This document shows, one piece after another, positions 1 through 8,066 of a stretch of 64,000 nt of DNA. The notes under the pieces are model-generated. The model ran no database searches and was not told the DNA's origin. It saw nothing but the letters and a program-made list of their open reading frames with translations. The position numbers and the translations under genes were made by a program. The DNA is from Opitutia bacterium (lineage in GTDB: Bacteria; Verrucomicrobiota; Verrucomicrobiia; Opitutales; Seribacteraceae). Position 1 is the stretch's first letter; every line of letters begins with the position of its first letter. The stretch spans positions 1 through 64,000 of the forward strand of contig JABGWU010000235.1 in NCBI GenBank assembly GCA_018645475.1, read 5' to 3'.

Positions 1-806
1 AATGTGTGCACTTGGCTTCCATTCTCGGGGGCTAAGTAGCCGTTTGAATCAAGCGGTAAGACATCAATAAAAGGCTGGGTATTGGGCAGATGACCAATAG
101 CTATAAAAACACCTTTAGTGGGAATTTCTGAAAGTTCTCCGGAGTTGAGATTTTCGATAGTTACTGCTCTCGTTTTACCTTGTTCGTCTGGAAGAATTTC
201 TTTGATTGCTGAATTCCAAACCATGTTAATTTTTTCATGCTCTTGCGTTCGTTCTGCCATGATTTGGGATGCACGTAGCTGGTCTCTTCTGTGAACTAAG
301 GTAACTTTTGAGCAAAACCTTGTCAGAAACAAAGCTTCTTCGCAGGCTGAATCTCCACCCCCCACAACGATAACTTCCATACCCCTGTAAAAGGCTCCGT
401 CGCAGGTTGCACAAGTCGTCACTCCCTTTCCTCCGTACATTTCTTTTTCACCAGGAACACCCAATAGGCGTGGTGCGGCTCCGGTAGCAATAATAATGGC
501 TTTAGCTTCAAATTTTTTATCTCCAGAAAAAAGAAGTTTTGTCTCACCGCTAAAATCAACCCTATCGATAAATGCATTTTCAACTTTTGCTCCAAACCGT
601 GTTGCCTGTTTACGCAATTGGTCCATCAATGAATATCCGTCAACACCCTCAGGAAAACCAGGAAAATTTTCCACCTCCGAAGTGGTGGTAAGTTGTCCCC
701 CTGGTTGTTTACCCTCAAGGATTAAGGGGTTTAAATTTGCTCGGGCAGTGTATATTCCTGCAGTGAATCCAGCACAGCCAGTTCCTAGAATGATTATGTT
801 TTCCAT
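1..806 (-). CDS. trxB: Thioredoxin reductase, 3' end outside window
   Basis: FAD enzyme that reduces thioredoxin with NADPH in the cytoplasm. It is missing from the ORF track because it runs off the left edge; reading the minus strand from the ATG at 804-806 gives 268 open codons to base 1. Visible are an N-terminal FAD dinucleotide motif GTGCAG (the usual Pro of GxGPAG is Cys), the [14 protein letters not shown] segment, the redox pair CATC (C132/C135) and the NADPH motif [10 protein letters not shown], followed by a GHLPNT-like second FAD contact. The family is about 310 residues, so roughly 40 C-terminal residues are missing. The tatD-type gene diverges upstream. The ORF listed at 496-810 on the plus strand is its shadow. 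Identification is secure. Confidence 0.95.
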   Translation of the reverse strand, partial: MENIIILGTGCAGFTAGIYTARANLNPLILEGKQPGGQLTTTSEVENFPGFPEGVDGYSLMDQLRKQATRFGAKVENAFIDRVDFSGETKLLFSGDKKFEAKAIIIATGAAPRLLGVPGEKEMYGGKGVTTCATCDGAFYRGMEVIVVGGGDSACEEALFLTRFCSKVTLVHRRDQLRASQIMAERTQEHEKINMVWNSAIKEILPDEQGKTRAVTIENLNSGELSEIPTKGVFIAIGHLPNTQPFIDVLPLDSNGYLAPENGSQVHT

Positions 807-900
807 ATGATAGTTTTATAAAGTAGATATTTTGTCGTAACTGATTAGAAAGAATTTATAAAGGAAGAGTATGACAAGTTTTTTGATTCCCGTCGAGTAG

Positions 901-1701
901 ATGAATTGGTTTGATAGTCATTGTCACCTTAAAGGTTTTCTGAATAAAGGTATGCTTGAAGAAATTCTTTCCCGTGCAAAGGAAAATGGAGTTTCACGAA
1001 TGGCCGCGATAGGAACATCTTCAGAAGACTGGAACTTGTACGAAGGTTTATCCAAGCAATTCAAGGGGATAATCTATTATTCAGTTGGACTCCATCCTTG
1101 TTATGTGGATGAAAACTTTGAACAAGAAATCGAAAAACTGGAAATATTTTTAAAATCTGATAATGAACCGATTGCACTTGGGGAAATGGGTCTTGATTAT
1201 TTTCATCTTCCAAAAGGATTAAACGAAATCGAAAAGATAGTTGAGTTGCAAAAAATGGCCTTTGCCAAGCAATTACACTTGGCGGCAAAATATAAGTTAC
1301 CCGTTGTGATTCATTCAAGAAATGCTTTTTCAGATTGTTTAGAAATTATAGAAAAATCAGATGTAGCCTGGGAAAAAGTTTTATTTCACTGTTTTTCAGA
1401 GGGCATTGAGGAGATAAAGGAGTTAAATGAAAGAGGGGGCCGGGCGTCTTTCACTGGAATAATAACTTTTAAAAAAAATGGCTTTCTGAGAGAGGCACTA
1501 AAGCAACAGAGTATAAAAAATGTTATTCTGGAAACGGACAGTCCATATTTAGCCCCAGAACCTAAAAGAGGAAAAGAAAATGAACCGAGTTACCTCCATT
1601 ATATCGGTGAGTCAGTTACATCTTACTTAAATATTTCGATTCAGGAGTTATCAGAAATAAGTTTTTACAACACCAATAAGTTTTATGAAATTAATGTTTA
1701 A
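901..1701 (+). CDS. TatD family metal-dependent deoxyribonuclease/hydrolase
   Basis: A 266-residue TIM-barrel metallohydrolase of the TatD family, cytoplasmic, with the family role of 3'-5' DNA/RNA exonuclease in repair or turnover. Metal ligands are visible in order: DSHCHL at residues 5-10, GEMGLDY near 100, HSRNA near 138, HCFS near 163 and ETDSPYLAP near 212. The length matches the family (about 255-265). The ATG at 901 directly precedes the first ligand motif, so no earlier start is possible; no Shine-Dalgarno is seen. It diverges from trxB. E. coli has three paralogues (TatD, YcfH, YjjV) and I cannot say which subgroup this is. Confidence 0.93.
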   Translation: MNWFDSHCHLKGFLNKGMLEEILSRAKENGVSRMAAIGTSSEDWNLYEGLSKQFKGIIYYSVGLHPCYVDENFEQEIEKLEIFLKSDNEPIALGEMGLDYFHLPKGLNEIEKIVELQKMAFAKQLHLAAKYKLPVVIHSRNAFSDCLEIIEKSDVAWEKVLFHCFSEGIEEIKELNERGGRASFTGIITFKKNGFLREALKQQSIKNVILETDSPYLAPEPKRGKENEPSYLHYIGESVTSYLNISIQELSEISFYNTNKFYEINV

Positions 1702-1775
1702 AATCATTAAACTAGAATTGTTGATGTTTTCATTTAAAATTTGCAACTTTTGCATAATCTCTAAAAGTTAACCAA

Positions 1776-2477
1776 ATGCAGAATTCACAACTTTCAGAAA
1801 AAGACCGGGCACTTCGTTCTAAAATACGAATGAAAATGTCAAACTTAAGATCTAAGTTACAAGATTTTGAAGATGGGATTGATTCTGGTGATTCTCAACA
1901 ATCTGATGTTGATGCATGTAAAGGAGAAATCGAAGTTTTACGTAAGGAGTTACAATCTCTAGTGGATGGGGGGCATACTACATTTATAAGAGCAAAATCG
2001 ATGCTTGAGCCAAAAAAGAATCTTTCATCGAAAGAAAAAAAACTCGATTTCAAAGCAAAATTTCTAAAAAAACGGCTTAAAAGTGCAGAGAAAAAATTAC
2101 TTCAAGAAGATATATCCGCTAAATTGTTAGAAAAACAAGAAAAACTTGTTGAGGATTTAAAGATTCAAATTGAAACTTTATCCGGAGAGCGAAAAGCAAT
2201 TAAAAATTTTAATCATACTCGATTTATTCAATTAAAAGATCAAGAATCGGGTGAAGATAAACAAAGCGATAAACTTCACGAAGTAGATCAGAAAATAAAC
2301 GATTTAAGGGAAAAAATTTCAAAATGCTCAGATTCAGAAACTGAGAAAGAAAAACATTTAAAGGATGAGCTTCATTTATTAGAAATGGAAAAAGAATCTA
2401 TTGAAAATTTTACTCATGATCATTTTCTTGAAAACTTGGCATCTATGAAGGCCAAGAGAAAGAGCGGATTAAGATAG
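1776..2477 (+). CDS. Coiled-coil protein with three internal repeats, function unknown
   Basis: A 233-residue, highly charged, Lys/Glu-rich protein predicted to be almost entirely helical coiled coil, with no signal peptide, no membrane segment and one cysteine. I do not recognise a family. Three copies of a unit are visible: a run of heptad-like helix ending in a short motif, GGHTTFI (65-71), NFNHTRFI (144-151) and NFTHDHFL (211-218), each preceded by an LxxEIExL/LKIQIETL/LLEMEKESI helix. The conserved H(T)xxF(I/L) turn probably joins successive helical hairpins. It lies 74 bases after the TatD gene and converges on the SulP transporter with 11 bases between stops. It could be a cytoplasmic structural or nucleoid-associated protein; that is a guess. 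Confidence 0.75.
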   Translation: MQNSQLSEKDRALRSKIRMKMSNLRSKLQDFEDGIDSGDSQQSDVDACKGEIEVLRKELQSLVDGGHTTFIRAKSMLEPKKNLSSKEKKLDFKAKFLKKRLKSAEKKLLQEDISAKLLEKQEKLVEDLKIQIETLSGERKAIKNFNHTRFIQLKDQESGEDKQSDKLHEVDQKINDLREKISKCSDSETEKEKHLKDELHLLEMEKESIENFTHDHFLENLASMKAKRKSGLR

Positions 2478-2488
2478 AAAAGCTTTGG

Positions 2489-4303
2489 TTACTTTTTGCC
2501 AATCTGTTCCGCATAAATGGTCACTTTTGCGTCCTCACCAGATGTAAGATGTTTGGCTCGCTTAATCGCTTTTGCAGTTGATAGTGTTGGATTACTCATC
2601 GTGTGAGGAAATATATTTTTACGGTTCATTCGTGAAAGAACACCAGCATTTTTAAGAATTCTTAAAACATCACGCCTGACTTCACAGAGCAGGACATGGC
2701 AATTTTTCTCTTTTAGATAATCTAAGAGTTCTTCTAGTGCCATAACTGAGGTAGCGTCTAGATGATGTGCGTTTAAAAGTTTTAAAACAAGTACTCTTAA
2801 ATTGGGATCTTCTCCGACTCGTCTAATTTGTTCATAAAATAAATCTGCGGCGGCAAAAAAAAGTTCGCCTTCAACATGAACAATAGAAACTTCAGGTTCA
2901 GCTCGATGTGTTTTGTCTGATAACTCAGCAAGTTCACCTTCATCATTATATCCATATTCAACCATTTCAGGCTCAGCAACTTTGCGAAGAAAGAGAAGAA
3001 TAGAAGTTACAACCCCAGCAAAAATTGCCATTTGTAATGAGAAAATCAAACCGACCACAAGAGTAACCGTGAATGTCACTGCATCGGACCGAGTCGCCCG
3101 GGAAACAGCTTGTATTTGCCTAGCCTTAATTAAGGAAGCACCAATAAAAATGACCAATGTGGCAAGTGCAGGAACTGGAATAAATTGTACAAGTCCACCG
3201 AGTGAAAAATATCCGATGATTACAAAAATTCCCGCAAATAAATTTGAAGCACTCGTTTTGGCTCCAGATTGTATATTTAAGCTCGAGCGAGTGAGAGAAC
3301 CAGATGCCGGCATTCCTGATAGAAGTGAGCAACCAATGTTTCCCATTCCGATAGCAAAAGTTTCCTGATTCGTTTGAATTCTTTCTCCAGCTCGGGCTGC
3401 AAGGGATTTGCCAATGGAGAGACCTTCAAGGAGACAGAGTAAGGCAATAGCCATGGATGCCGAAAGTATGGTTCCACTAAAATTTTCTAAAGTATTAAAA
3501 TGAATCGAAGGAAGGATACTAAGGGAAGAATCAAAATGGGCCAATGTATGAACATTCCCGATAGAATCTTTTAGAATATAATTTACAATGGATGCGAGCA
3601 GGAGGGTAATCGCAACATTAGGTAAGGTTTTCAATTTATATTGAAGGAGAATATAGCTGATTGCGGTAAAGCCACTGATTAAAAGTGCCGATGTTGAAAA
3701 TTCGGCTAAAGCGCGGACTGTTGCAAAAATGATTTGCCAAAAGGTTGCAATCGAGTCGTTTGAATCAAGCTCCAATCCCAAAACATGCTTTGCTTGATTG
3801 GCTATAATGAGGGCAGCGGCAGCGGTAACATAAGCCGTTATAACCGTTCTAGAAACGAATTGAATCATGAACGAAATTCTGAGCAGGGCTGCCATGATCA
3901 GAAAAGCACCTGAAACGAATAGAATCCATGGTAATAATTCAATAGCCCGTTCCGAGCACATCCCATCTTGATTTATTAATCCTAAGCTTGCAAATACTCC
4001 AAAAAGCAAAACTGAAGTAGCATTTGTCGGACCTAGTGTGATGAAGCGAGAGTTTGAAAATAGACAACCGACTATAGCAGCTACAGCCGAACCTAAAAGT
4101 CCATATTGAATAGGAAGTCCAGACACTAGGGCATAAGCCATACCTTGGGGAATAGCAAGTAGGGCAACATTAAGTGCTGATTTAGAATCAGCCTGCAAGG
4201 ATTGAGTTGAATAATTTGAAAGTACAGAAAATAGAGGAAAGATCCGTATTAGGGAAAATCCAAAATTTTCTTTTTCTGTATTATTTTTTGGGCTCACAAA
4301 CAA
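2489..4303 (-). CDS. SulP family anion transporter with C-terminal STAS domain
   Basis: A 604-residue SulP/SLC26-type permease of the inner membrane, probably carrying sulfate, bicarbonate or another anion with Na+ or H+. The N-terminal half starts with the SulP signature region (LLAIPQGMAYALVSGLP, ITLGPTNATS) and continues through about ten to twelve hydrophobic segments including GMPASGSLTRSS. A soluble STAS domain follows at about residues 470-580, starting VSIVHVEGELFFAA and containing LNAHHLDATSVMALEEL. Length is typical. The start at 4303 leaves a longer, unusually polar N-terminus; a start a few codons in cannot be excluded. Substrate cannot be read from the sequence. The gene is alone on its strand and faces the gene-free stretch before the flagellin gene. 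Confidence 0.9.
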   Translation of the reverse strand: MFVSPKNNTEKENFGFSLIRIFPLFSVLSNYSTQSLQADSKSALNVALLAIPQGMAYALVSGLPIQYGLLGSAVAAIVGCLFSNSRFITLGPTNATSVLLFGVFASLGLINQDGMCSERAIELLPWILFVSGAFLIMAALLRISFMIQFVSRTVITAYVTAAAALIIANQAKHVLGLELDSNDSIATFWQIIFATVRALAEFSTSALLISGFTAISYILLQYKLKTLPNVAITLLLASIVNYILKDSIGNVHTLAHFDSSLSILPSIHFNTLENFSGTILSASMAIALLCLLEGLSIGKSLAARAGERIQTNQETFAIGMGNIGCSLLSGMPASGSLTRSSLNIQSGAKTSASNLFAGIFVIIGYFSLGGLVQFIPVPALATLVIFIGASLIKARQIQAVSRATRSDAVTFTVTLVVGLIFSLQMAIFAGVVTSILLFLRKVAEPEMVEYGYNDEGELAELSDKTHRAEPEVSIVHVEGELFFAAADLFYEQIRRVGEDPNLRVLVLKLLNAHHLDATSVMALEELLDYLKEKNCHVLLCEVRRDVLRILKNAGVLSRMNRKNIFPHTMSNPTLSTAKAIKRAKHLTSGEDAKVTIYAEQIGKK

Positions 4304-4845
4304 AATGTAATCTGTTTCAATATGGCTATTCTATGAAAGCTCGTAAAAGAAAAACTTTAATTTTCTAAAGTAATTTTAATTTTGACCGATTATTAAAGTG
4401 TCACATGGAAGTGACCTTAGTTTAATTCTTGGTTTCGACAAAACAGGGAGGTAGGTCGTAGTCGCAAATATTTTATCTTAAACAATGTTTTAGGACATTC
4501 ACGATTTCATTTTTTTCCCTCAAATTAGGGTAGTTGATAGTTTTGCGTGCACAATTCCAAACCATGGAGTGATATGCATTTGAATTGTCTTACATAATTA
4601 TTTTTTCACCACTTCTTTAATCGAAAACCACTAATATATGAATTAACTAATGTACTTGGAGTATGCTCAGGATGATGCATACCCAAAAATTGATTTTATC
4701 AAAAAATAACGACAAGGATGTCACTAGTTTAATAACATTATGTACGCGAGCGTGCATTTTAAAAAACATAATCATTACATCACTGCGTTAAGTTTGTTTA
4801 GCCAACTGTACAGTTAGCATTCTAACCCACAATAATTATAAACTC
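4304..4845. other. Gene-free 542-base stretch upstream of the lectin-flagellin
   Basis: The longest stretch without a gene in the window, lying between the divergent SulP and flagellin genes. No ORF, tRNA or convincing non-coding RNA is visible. Two symmetrical elements are: GTATGC-10 nt-GCATAC at 4661-4682 and the perfect 12-bp palindrome AACTGTACAGTT at 4804-4815, which sits 31 bases before the flagellin ATG. A TTAAGTTT at about 4788-4795 resembles a flagellar sigma-28 -35 element but no matching -10 follows. The region probably holds the promoters and controls of both flanking genes. Confidence 0.6.
4804..4815. promoter_or_regulatory. 12-bp palindrome upstream of flagellin gene
   Basis: AACTGTACAGTT is a perfect inverted repeat placed 31 bases before the start codon of the lectin-flagellin gene, a position that would overlap or directly follow a promoter. 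It could be an operator for a dimeric regulator. One such palindrome is expected now and then by chance, so the role is only inferred from position. Confidence 0.3.
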
Positions 4846-6144
4846 ATGATCGTATCAGATGCCCACAATTTCGCGTCTCGCCTATCTCGTGATATGGAAC
4901 AAATCCAGCGAGAAAGGCAGATGCATATTGAAAAACTATCCTCCGGTGTAAAAGTCGAGAAATCAACCGATGATGCTGGTGCCTTGTCTACCAAGATAAA
5001 GCAGGCAAGTGAGCTTAAAAGACTGAGGACAGTAAATTCAAATTTACAAAACGCAAAATCCTATCTGGAAGTTAGAGACGGTGCCCTTGCATCCGTGCAT
5101 AAAATTTACGAGCGGATGACTCAACTTTCCACTATGGCAATGGATATAACCAAAAATGATTCTGATCGTGAAAATTATGAGAAGGAATTTCAGGAACTGC
5201 GGGATACGGCCTTAAAAATTAGTCGAGAAAAATTTAATGGAATTAATTTGTTTAGGGACAAATCTTACACATTGGTTAATAAAAATGGAGCTATTAATTG
5301 GACTGACTCCAAAGCAGAAGTGGACGCAATGAATGCCTCCGATTCTCAAAGTGATCATTATTTGGCTACAATTACCTCTGAGTTGGAACAGGCAGAAATT
5401 GCCTTTCAAATTGGGGAGGTTGGAATTAATGCATGGCTCGGAGGAAATGATGCTACGAGTGAAGGAGACTGGAGATGGACAGAAGGACCCGAGGGAGAAG
5501 CGAACGGAGGAATCGGAACCCCATTTTGGAGCGGAAATTACACCACTGGAAATTTAGTTAATGGAATGTTTGAAAATTGGGGTAATAATGAACCCAATAA
5601 TCACCCATGGAAAGACCCAGTGAATGGAGAGGATTATTTGCAAATAAGTCAGGGTAGTACGCCAATAGGTTCCTGGAATGATCTTCCGAATGTTAATGGT
5701 CCCACTGGTGGTCTTCAGCCAACCGGTTATGTACGCGAAACCGATCAAGGAAATTTAATAGTAAATGACGATGTTGAAGGGGGCGGTTTTGAAATAGGAA
5801 ACGCACTTTTTCAAAAGTTTATTTTGAACTCGATGATTAGTATCGATTCTATAGAAAACGCTAAGAAAGCATTGGGTACTCTAGAGAATGTTTTAACTGG
5901 GGTTTCCAATGCTCGTGCGATTGGCGGAGCTTCCCTTTCAAGATTGGAAAAAGAAATAACAGCAAATGAAAACCTTTCCATGGAAACAGAAAAATCCCTT
6001 TCCCGAATTGAGGATGTTGACATGGCAATTACTGCAAGCAGGCTTGCCCGGGCTGAAATAAAGATGCAATCAACTACCGCAATTTTTGCTCAAGCAAACA
6101 AGTTATTTAACCAAAGAAATTATGTGGATGAGCTGCTTTCCTAG
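4846..6144 (+). CDS. Flagellin with a C-type lectin domain as its variable domain
   Basis: A 432-residue filament protein. Residues 1-137 are the flagellin D0/D1 N-terminal helices (LSSGVKVEKSTDDAGALS; REKFNGINLF) and about 316-432 the C-terminal ones (LSRIEDVDMAITASRLARAE; TTAIFAQANKLFNQ). Between them, where flagellins carry surface-exposed domains, about residues 140-300 form a C-type lectin-like domain: INWTDSKAEV, AWLGGND (196-202), WRWTEGPEG, FENWGNNEPNN (242-252), GEDYLQI (261-267) and GSWNDLPN (275-282). The Ca2+/sugar ligands of mannose-type lectins are present: E249 and N251 of EPN, E262, N278 and D279. There is no cysteine, so the fold would lack the animal-lectin disulfides. Exported by the flagellar type III system. 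No other flagellar gene is in the window. The domain reading is confident; binding is inferred. Confidence 0.92.
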   Translation: MIVSDAHNFASRLSRDMEQIQRERQMHIEKLSSGVKVEKSTDDAGALSTKIKQASELKRLRTVNSNLQNAKSYLEVRDGALASVHKIYERMTQLSTMAMDITKNDSDRENYEKEFQELRDTALKISREKFNGINLFRDKSYTLVNKNGAINWTDSKAEVDAMNASDSQSDHYLATITSELEQAEIAFQIGEVGINAWLGGNDATSEGDWRWTEGPEGEANGGIGTPFWSGNYTTGNLVNGMFENWGNNEPNNHPWKDPVNGEDYLQISQGSTPIGSWNDLPNVNGPTGGLQPTGYVRETDQGNLIVNDDVEGGGFEIGNALFQKFILNSMISIDSIENAKKALGTLENVLTGVSNARAIGGASLSRLEKEITANENLSMETEKSLSRIEDVDMAITASRLARAEIKMQSTTAIFAQANKLFNQRNYVDELLS

Positions 6145-7325
6145 GATGCTTTTTTGAACAAGATTCCTTTTTTGGCTAGTTGCCATTTTTGGAAGTCAGA
6201 AACAAAATCGGAGTTTTTCTGATCGAGTTCTTTTTTAACTGACTTAAGTAGTTTAAATCTTGGATGAAGAGAATGAATGTCATTTTTTTTCATTTCTAAA
6301 TCCACAATTTTCTTTTGTAATTCAATTTTTTTCGCAAGAGCAGATTTTGATAAATTTTTAATATGTTCAATACCTTTGGCCAATTCGTGATCTAGGGAAG
6401 ATTCAAGCTTTTTTAAATTCTTGGTTACTTCATTTAATAGAATAGGTTCTAACTTTTGATTCGCTAGCATTCTTTTTAATTGATCAATGTTATCAATAAA
6501 TTCTTGAATATTTCCGAATTTGGCAAGGGAGTGGATAGTTAAGAATGTAGCGTATTCCTTGCCTTCAAGGTGAATTTGTTCAATTCCCATAAGAGCTTCC
6601 ACATGTGAACTAAGTTCAGTTTTAATTTGCATGAGTTCAGATTTAAGGGCGATTTCTTCTATTGATTGTGAAGAACTACCCTGATTTTCTTCGTGAATCT
6701 GTTCTGCTAATTGAAGATAATTTTTTTCGAGTAATAAAATTTCTTTTTTTTGGCTTACGAGTCCGGGAAGCAATGGATTATCAGTTGTTTCTTGCTGTAT
6801 TTCTCTCTTATAATTTTCAAATATTACCCTTTGAAGCAGTTGTGAAGCTTTTCCTGAATGACCTCGCACAATGATGATGAGTTGGTTCGAAGATTCAACA
6901 TTCTGAGTAGCGGAAAATAGGGATCGCATAATTTCAGGTTCTGGTTCAATGAAAACATCATTGAGAAAAGGGCTAAAAATCATTTCTTTTGCTGTGGGGC
7001 TCGCATTAAGGGTGCTTAGAATTGAAGTAAGAAATGAATTTCCTTTTATAGCTTCTCTATGTAATCCGATTAAGTGCGATTTTTCTTTCGGTATTTCAAT
7101 TATAAATTTTGATTTCGCCCAAGCAGAAGAATTTTGTAATTCTTCGCTTTTTTTATTTTGGACGGAAGAATTATTTTCATTGGGGGCAAATGTTAGTTTT
7201 GGGGAACTTATAATTGATTCCTCGTATGCCAGTGCAGTATCCTTCTCAATTTGATCGTAGTAAAAACCAGCACCAAAAATTATGAGGGTGGAAATGATAA
7301 GCAAAACGCTTTGCCACGGTTGCAT
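6141..7325 (-). CDS. Membrane-anchored coiled-coil protein, weakly Wzz/GumC-like
   Basis: A 394-residue protein with one N-terminal membrane segment (SVLLIISTLIIFGAGFYYD, residues 6-24) and a long, mostly helical body outside the cytoplasm. About residues 130-170 (LIIIVRGHSGKASQLLQR) and the late LHPRFKLLKSVKKEL segment resemble polysaccharide co-polymerases of the Wzz/GumC type, but I see no second, C-terminal membrane segment, which that family normally has. The stop codon shares the bases CTAG with the stop of the flagellin gene, so the two genes converge with a 4-bp overlap. Upstream it diverges from the ECF sigma gene. Function is unproven; a role in surface polysaccharide or envelope assembly is the best guess. 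Confidence 0.6.
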   Translation of the reverse strand: MQPWQSVLLIISTLIIFGAGFYYDQIEKDTALAYEESIISSPKLTFAPNENNSSVQNKKSEELQNSSAWAKSKFIIEIPKEKSHLIGLHREAIKGNSFLTSILSTLNASPTAKEMIFSPFLNDVFIEPEPEIMRSLFSATQNVESSNQLIIIVRGHSGKASQLLQRVIFENYKREIQQETTDNPLLPGLVSQKKEILLLEKNYLQLAEQIHEENQGSSSQSIEEIALKSELMQIKTELSSHVEALMGIEQIHLEGKEYATFLTIHSLAKFGNIQEFIDNIDQLKRMLANQKLEPILLNEVTKNLKKLESSLDHELAKGIEHIKNLSKSALAKKIELQKKIVDLEMKKNDIHSLHPRFKLLKSVKKELDQKNSDFVSDFQKWQLAKKGILFKKAS

Positions 7326-7419
7326 ATTATTTAGTTAGAGAACCTAGGCCATTTGTGCAACTTGTTTAATTTAAATGAAATTTATGGTTAGGCGTTATCA
7401 AATTCTAGGTTTCATTAGG

Positions 7420-7451
7420 TTGACAATTTAGAATAATCAACTTGCTTTATA
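7420..7451 (+). promoter_or_regulatory. Possible promoter of the ECF sigma gene
   Basis: A perfect TTGACA at 7420-7425 is followed 20 bases later by TTTATA at 7446-7451, just before the TTG start at 7458. The spacing is longer than the usual 16-18 bases, so the -10 assignment is uncertain. If transcription starts just after it, the mRNA would be nearly leaderless. Confidence 0.25.
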
Positions 7452-7457
7452 CATGTC

Positions 7458-7991
7458 TTGCCAGAAGAGCCTATACCATTTGATTTTTCGCGAAAGTTAA
7501 CCGCTTTGCAAAGACCCCTTTATGCTTACATTCTGACCTTACTTCCAAACAGATCAGAAGCAGAAGATATACTACAAGAGACCAATCTTATTCTTTGCCG
7601 TAAAGCTGCCGAATATAACCCTGAAGGGCATTTTCAAGGCTGGGCATTTAACATTGCAAGGTATCAAGTAATGGGACACATCTCGAAATTTAAAAGAAGT
7701 AAATTATATTTTAGTCCAGATTTAATTGAAAATTTGGCAGAAGAAACTGTTGATTTAAAACAAATGGATCTTTCTCGTAGAGCATTGCAGGTTTGTTATC
7801 AACTTTTGCCGAAACATATGAAAGCCATGGCAAAATTGCGGTTTCAGGAAGAGAAAAGTTTATTACAGATATCAAAAATTTTAAAGAAGCCTATGGGTTC
7901 AGTATCTGCAACCTTGCATAGAATACGAATTAATTTGATCGCATGCGTAAAACAAAAAATTCCATCAATTGAAGCGGAAATCGATTCTTAA
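7458..7991 (+). CDS. RNA polymerase sigma-70 factor, ECF subfamily
   Basis: A 177-residue extracytoplasmic-function sigma factor with regions 2 and 4 only. Region 2 is seen at about residues 14-75 (LLPNRSEAEDILQETNLIL, GWAFNIARYQVM) and region 4 at about 115-165 (LRFQEEKSLLQISKILKKPMGSVSATLHRIR). It belongs to the type common in Planctomycetes and Verrucomicrobia that is paired with a FecR/anti-sigma-like membrane protein, which follows 75 bases downstream. The only available start in this frame is TTG at 7458, because a stop lies at 7434-7436; the nearby ATG at 7453 is out of frame. It may control surface protein genes nearby, but its target promoter cannot be read here. Confidence 0.9.
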   Translation: MPEEPIPFDFSRKLTALQRPLYAYILTLLPNRSEAEDILQETNLILCRKAAEYNPEGHFQGWAFNIARYQVMGHISKFKRSKLYFSPDLIENLAEETVDLKQMDLSRRALQVCYQLLPKHMKAMAKLRFQEEKSLLQISKILKKPMGSVSATLHRIRINLIACVKQKIPSIEAEIDS

Positions 7992-8066
7992 TTGAATTAA
8001 AATATGTAAAATTTTGTAAGAAAATCTAAATGAGTGCTAAATATAAGTATACCAACTCATTATCCC

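Noticed and set aside
496-810. Plus-strand ORF of 104 residues in the track
   Set aside because: It is the antisense shadow of trxB, whose real frame on the minus strand has all family motifs.
2913-3368. Plus-strand ORF of 151 residues inside the SulP gene
   Set aside because: Antisense to a clear SulP transporter, with composition typical of a shadow frame and no family signature.
4661-4682. GTATGC-10 nt-GCATAC hairpin before the flagellin gene
   Set aside because: Too far from either gene and with a 10-base loop; not strong enough to call a terminator or an operator by itself.
4788-4815. Sigma-28 flagellar promoter
   Set aside because: TTAAGTTT matches the -35 element well but the expected GCCGATAA-like -10 is not present after 11 bases.
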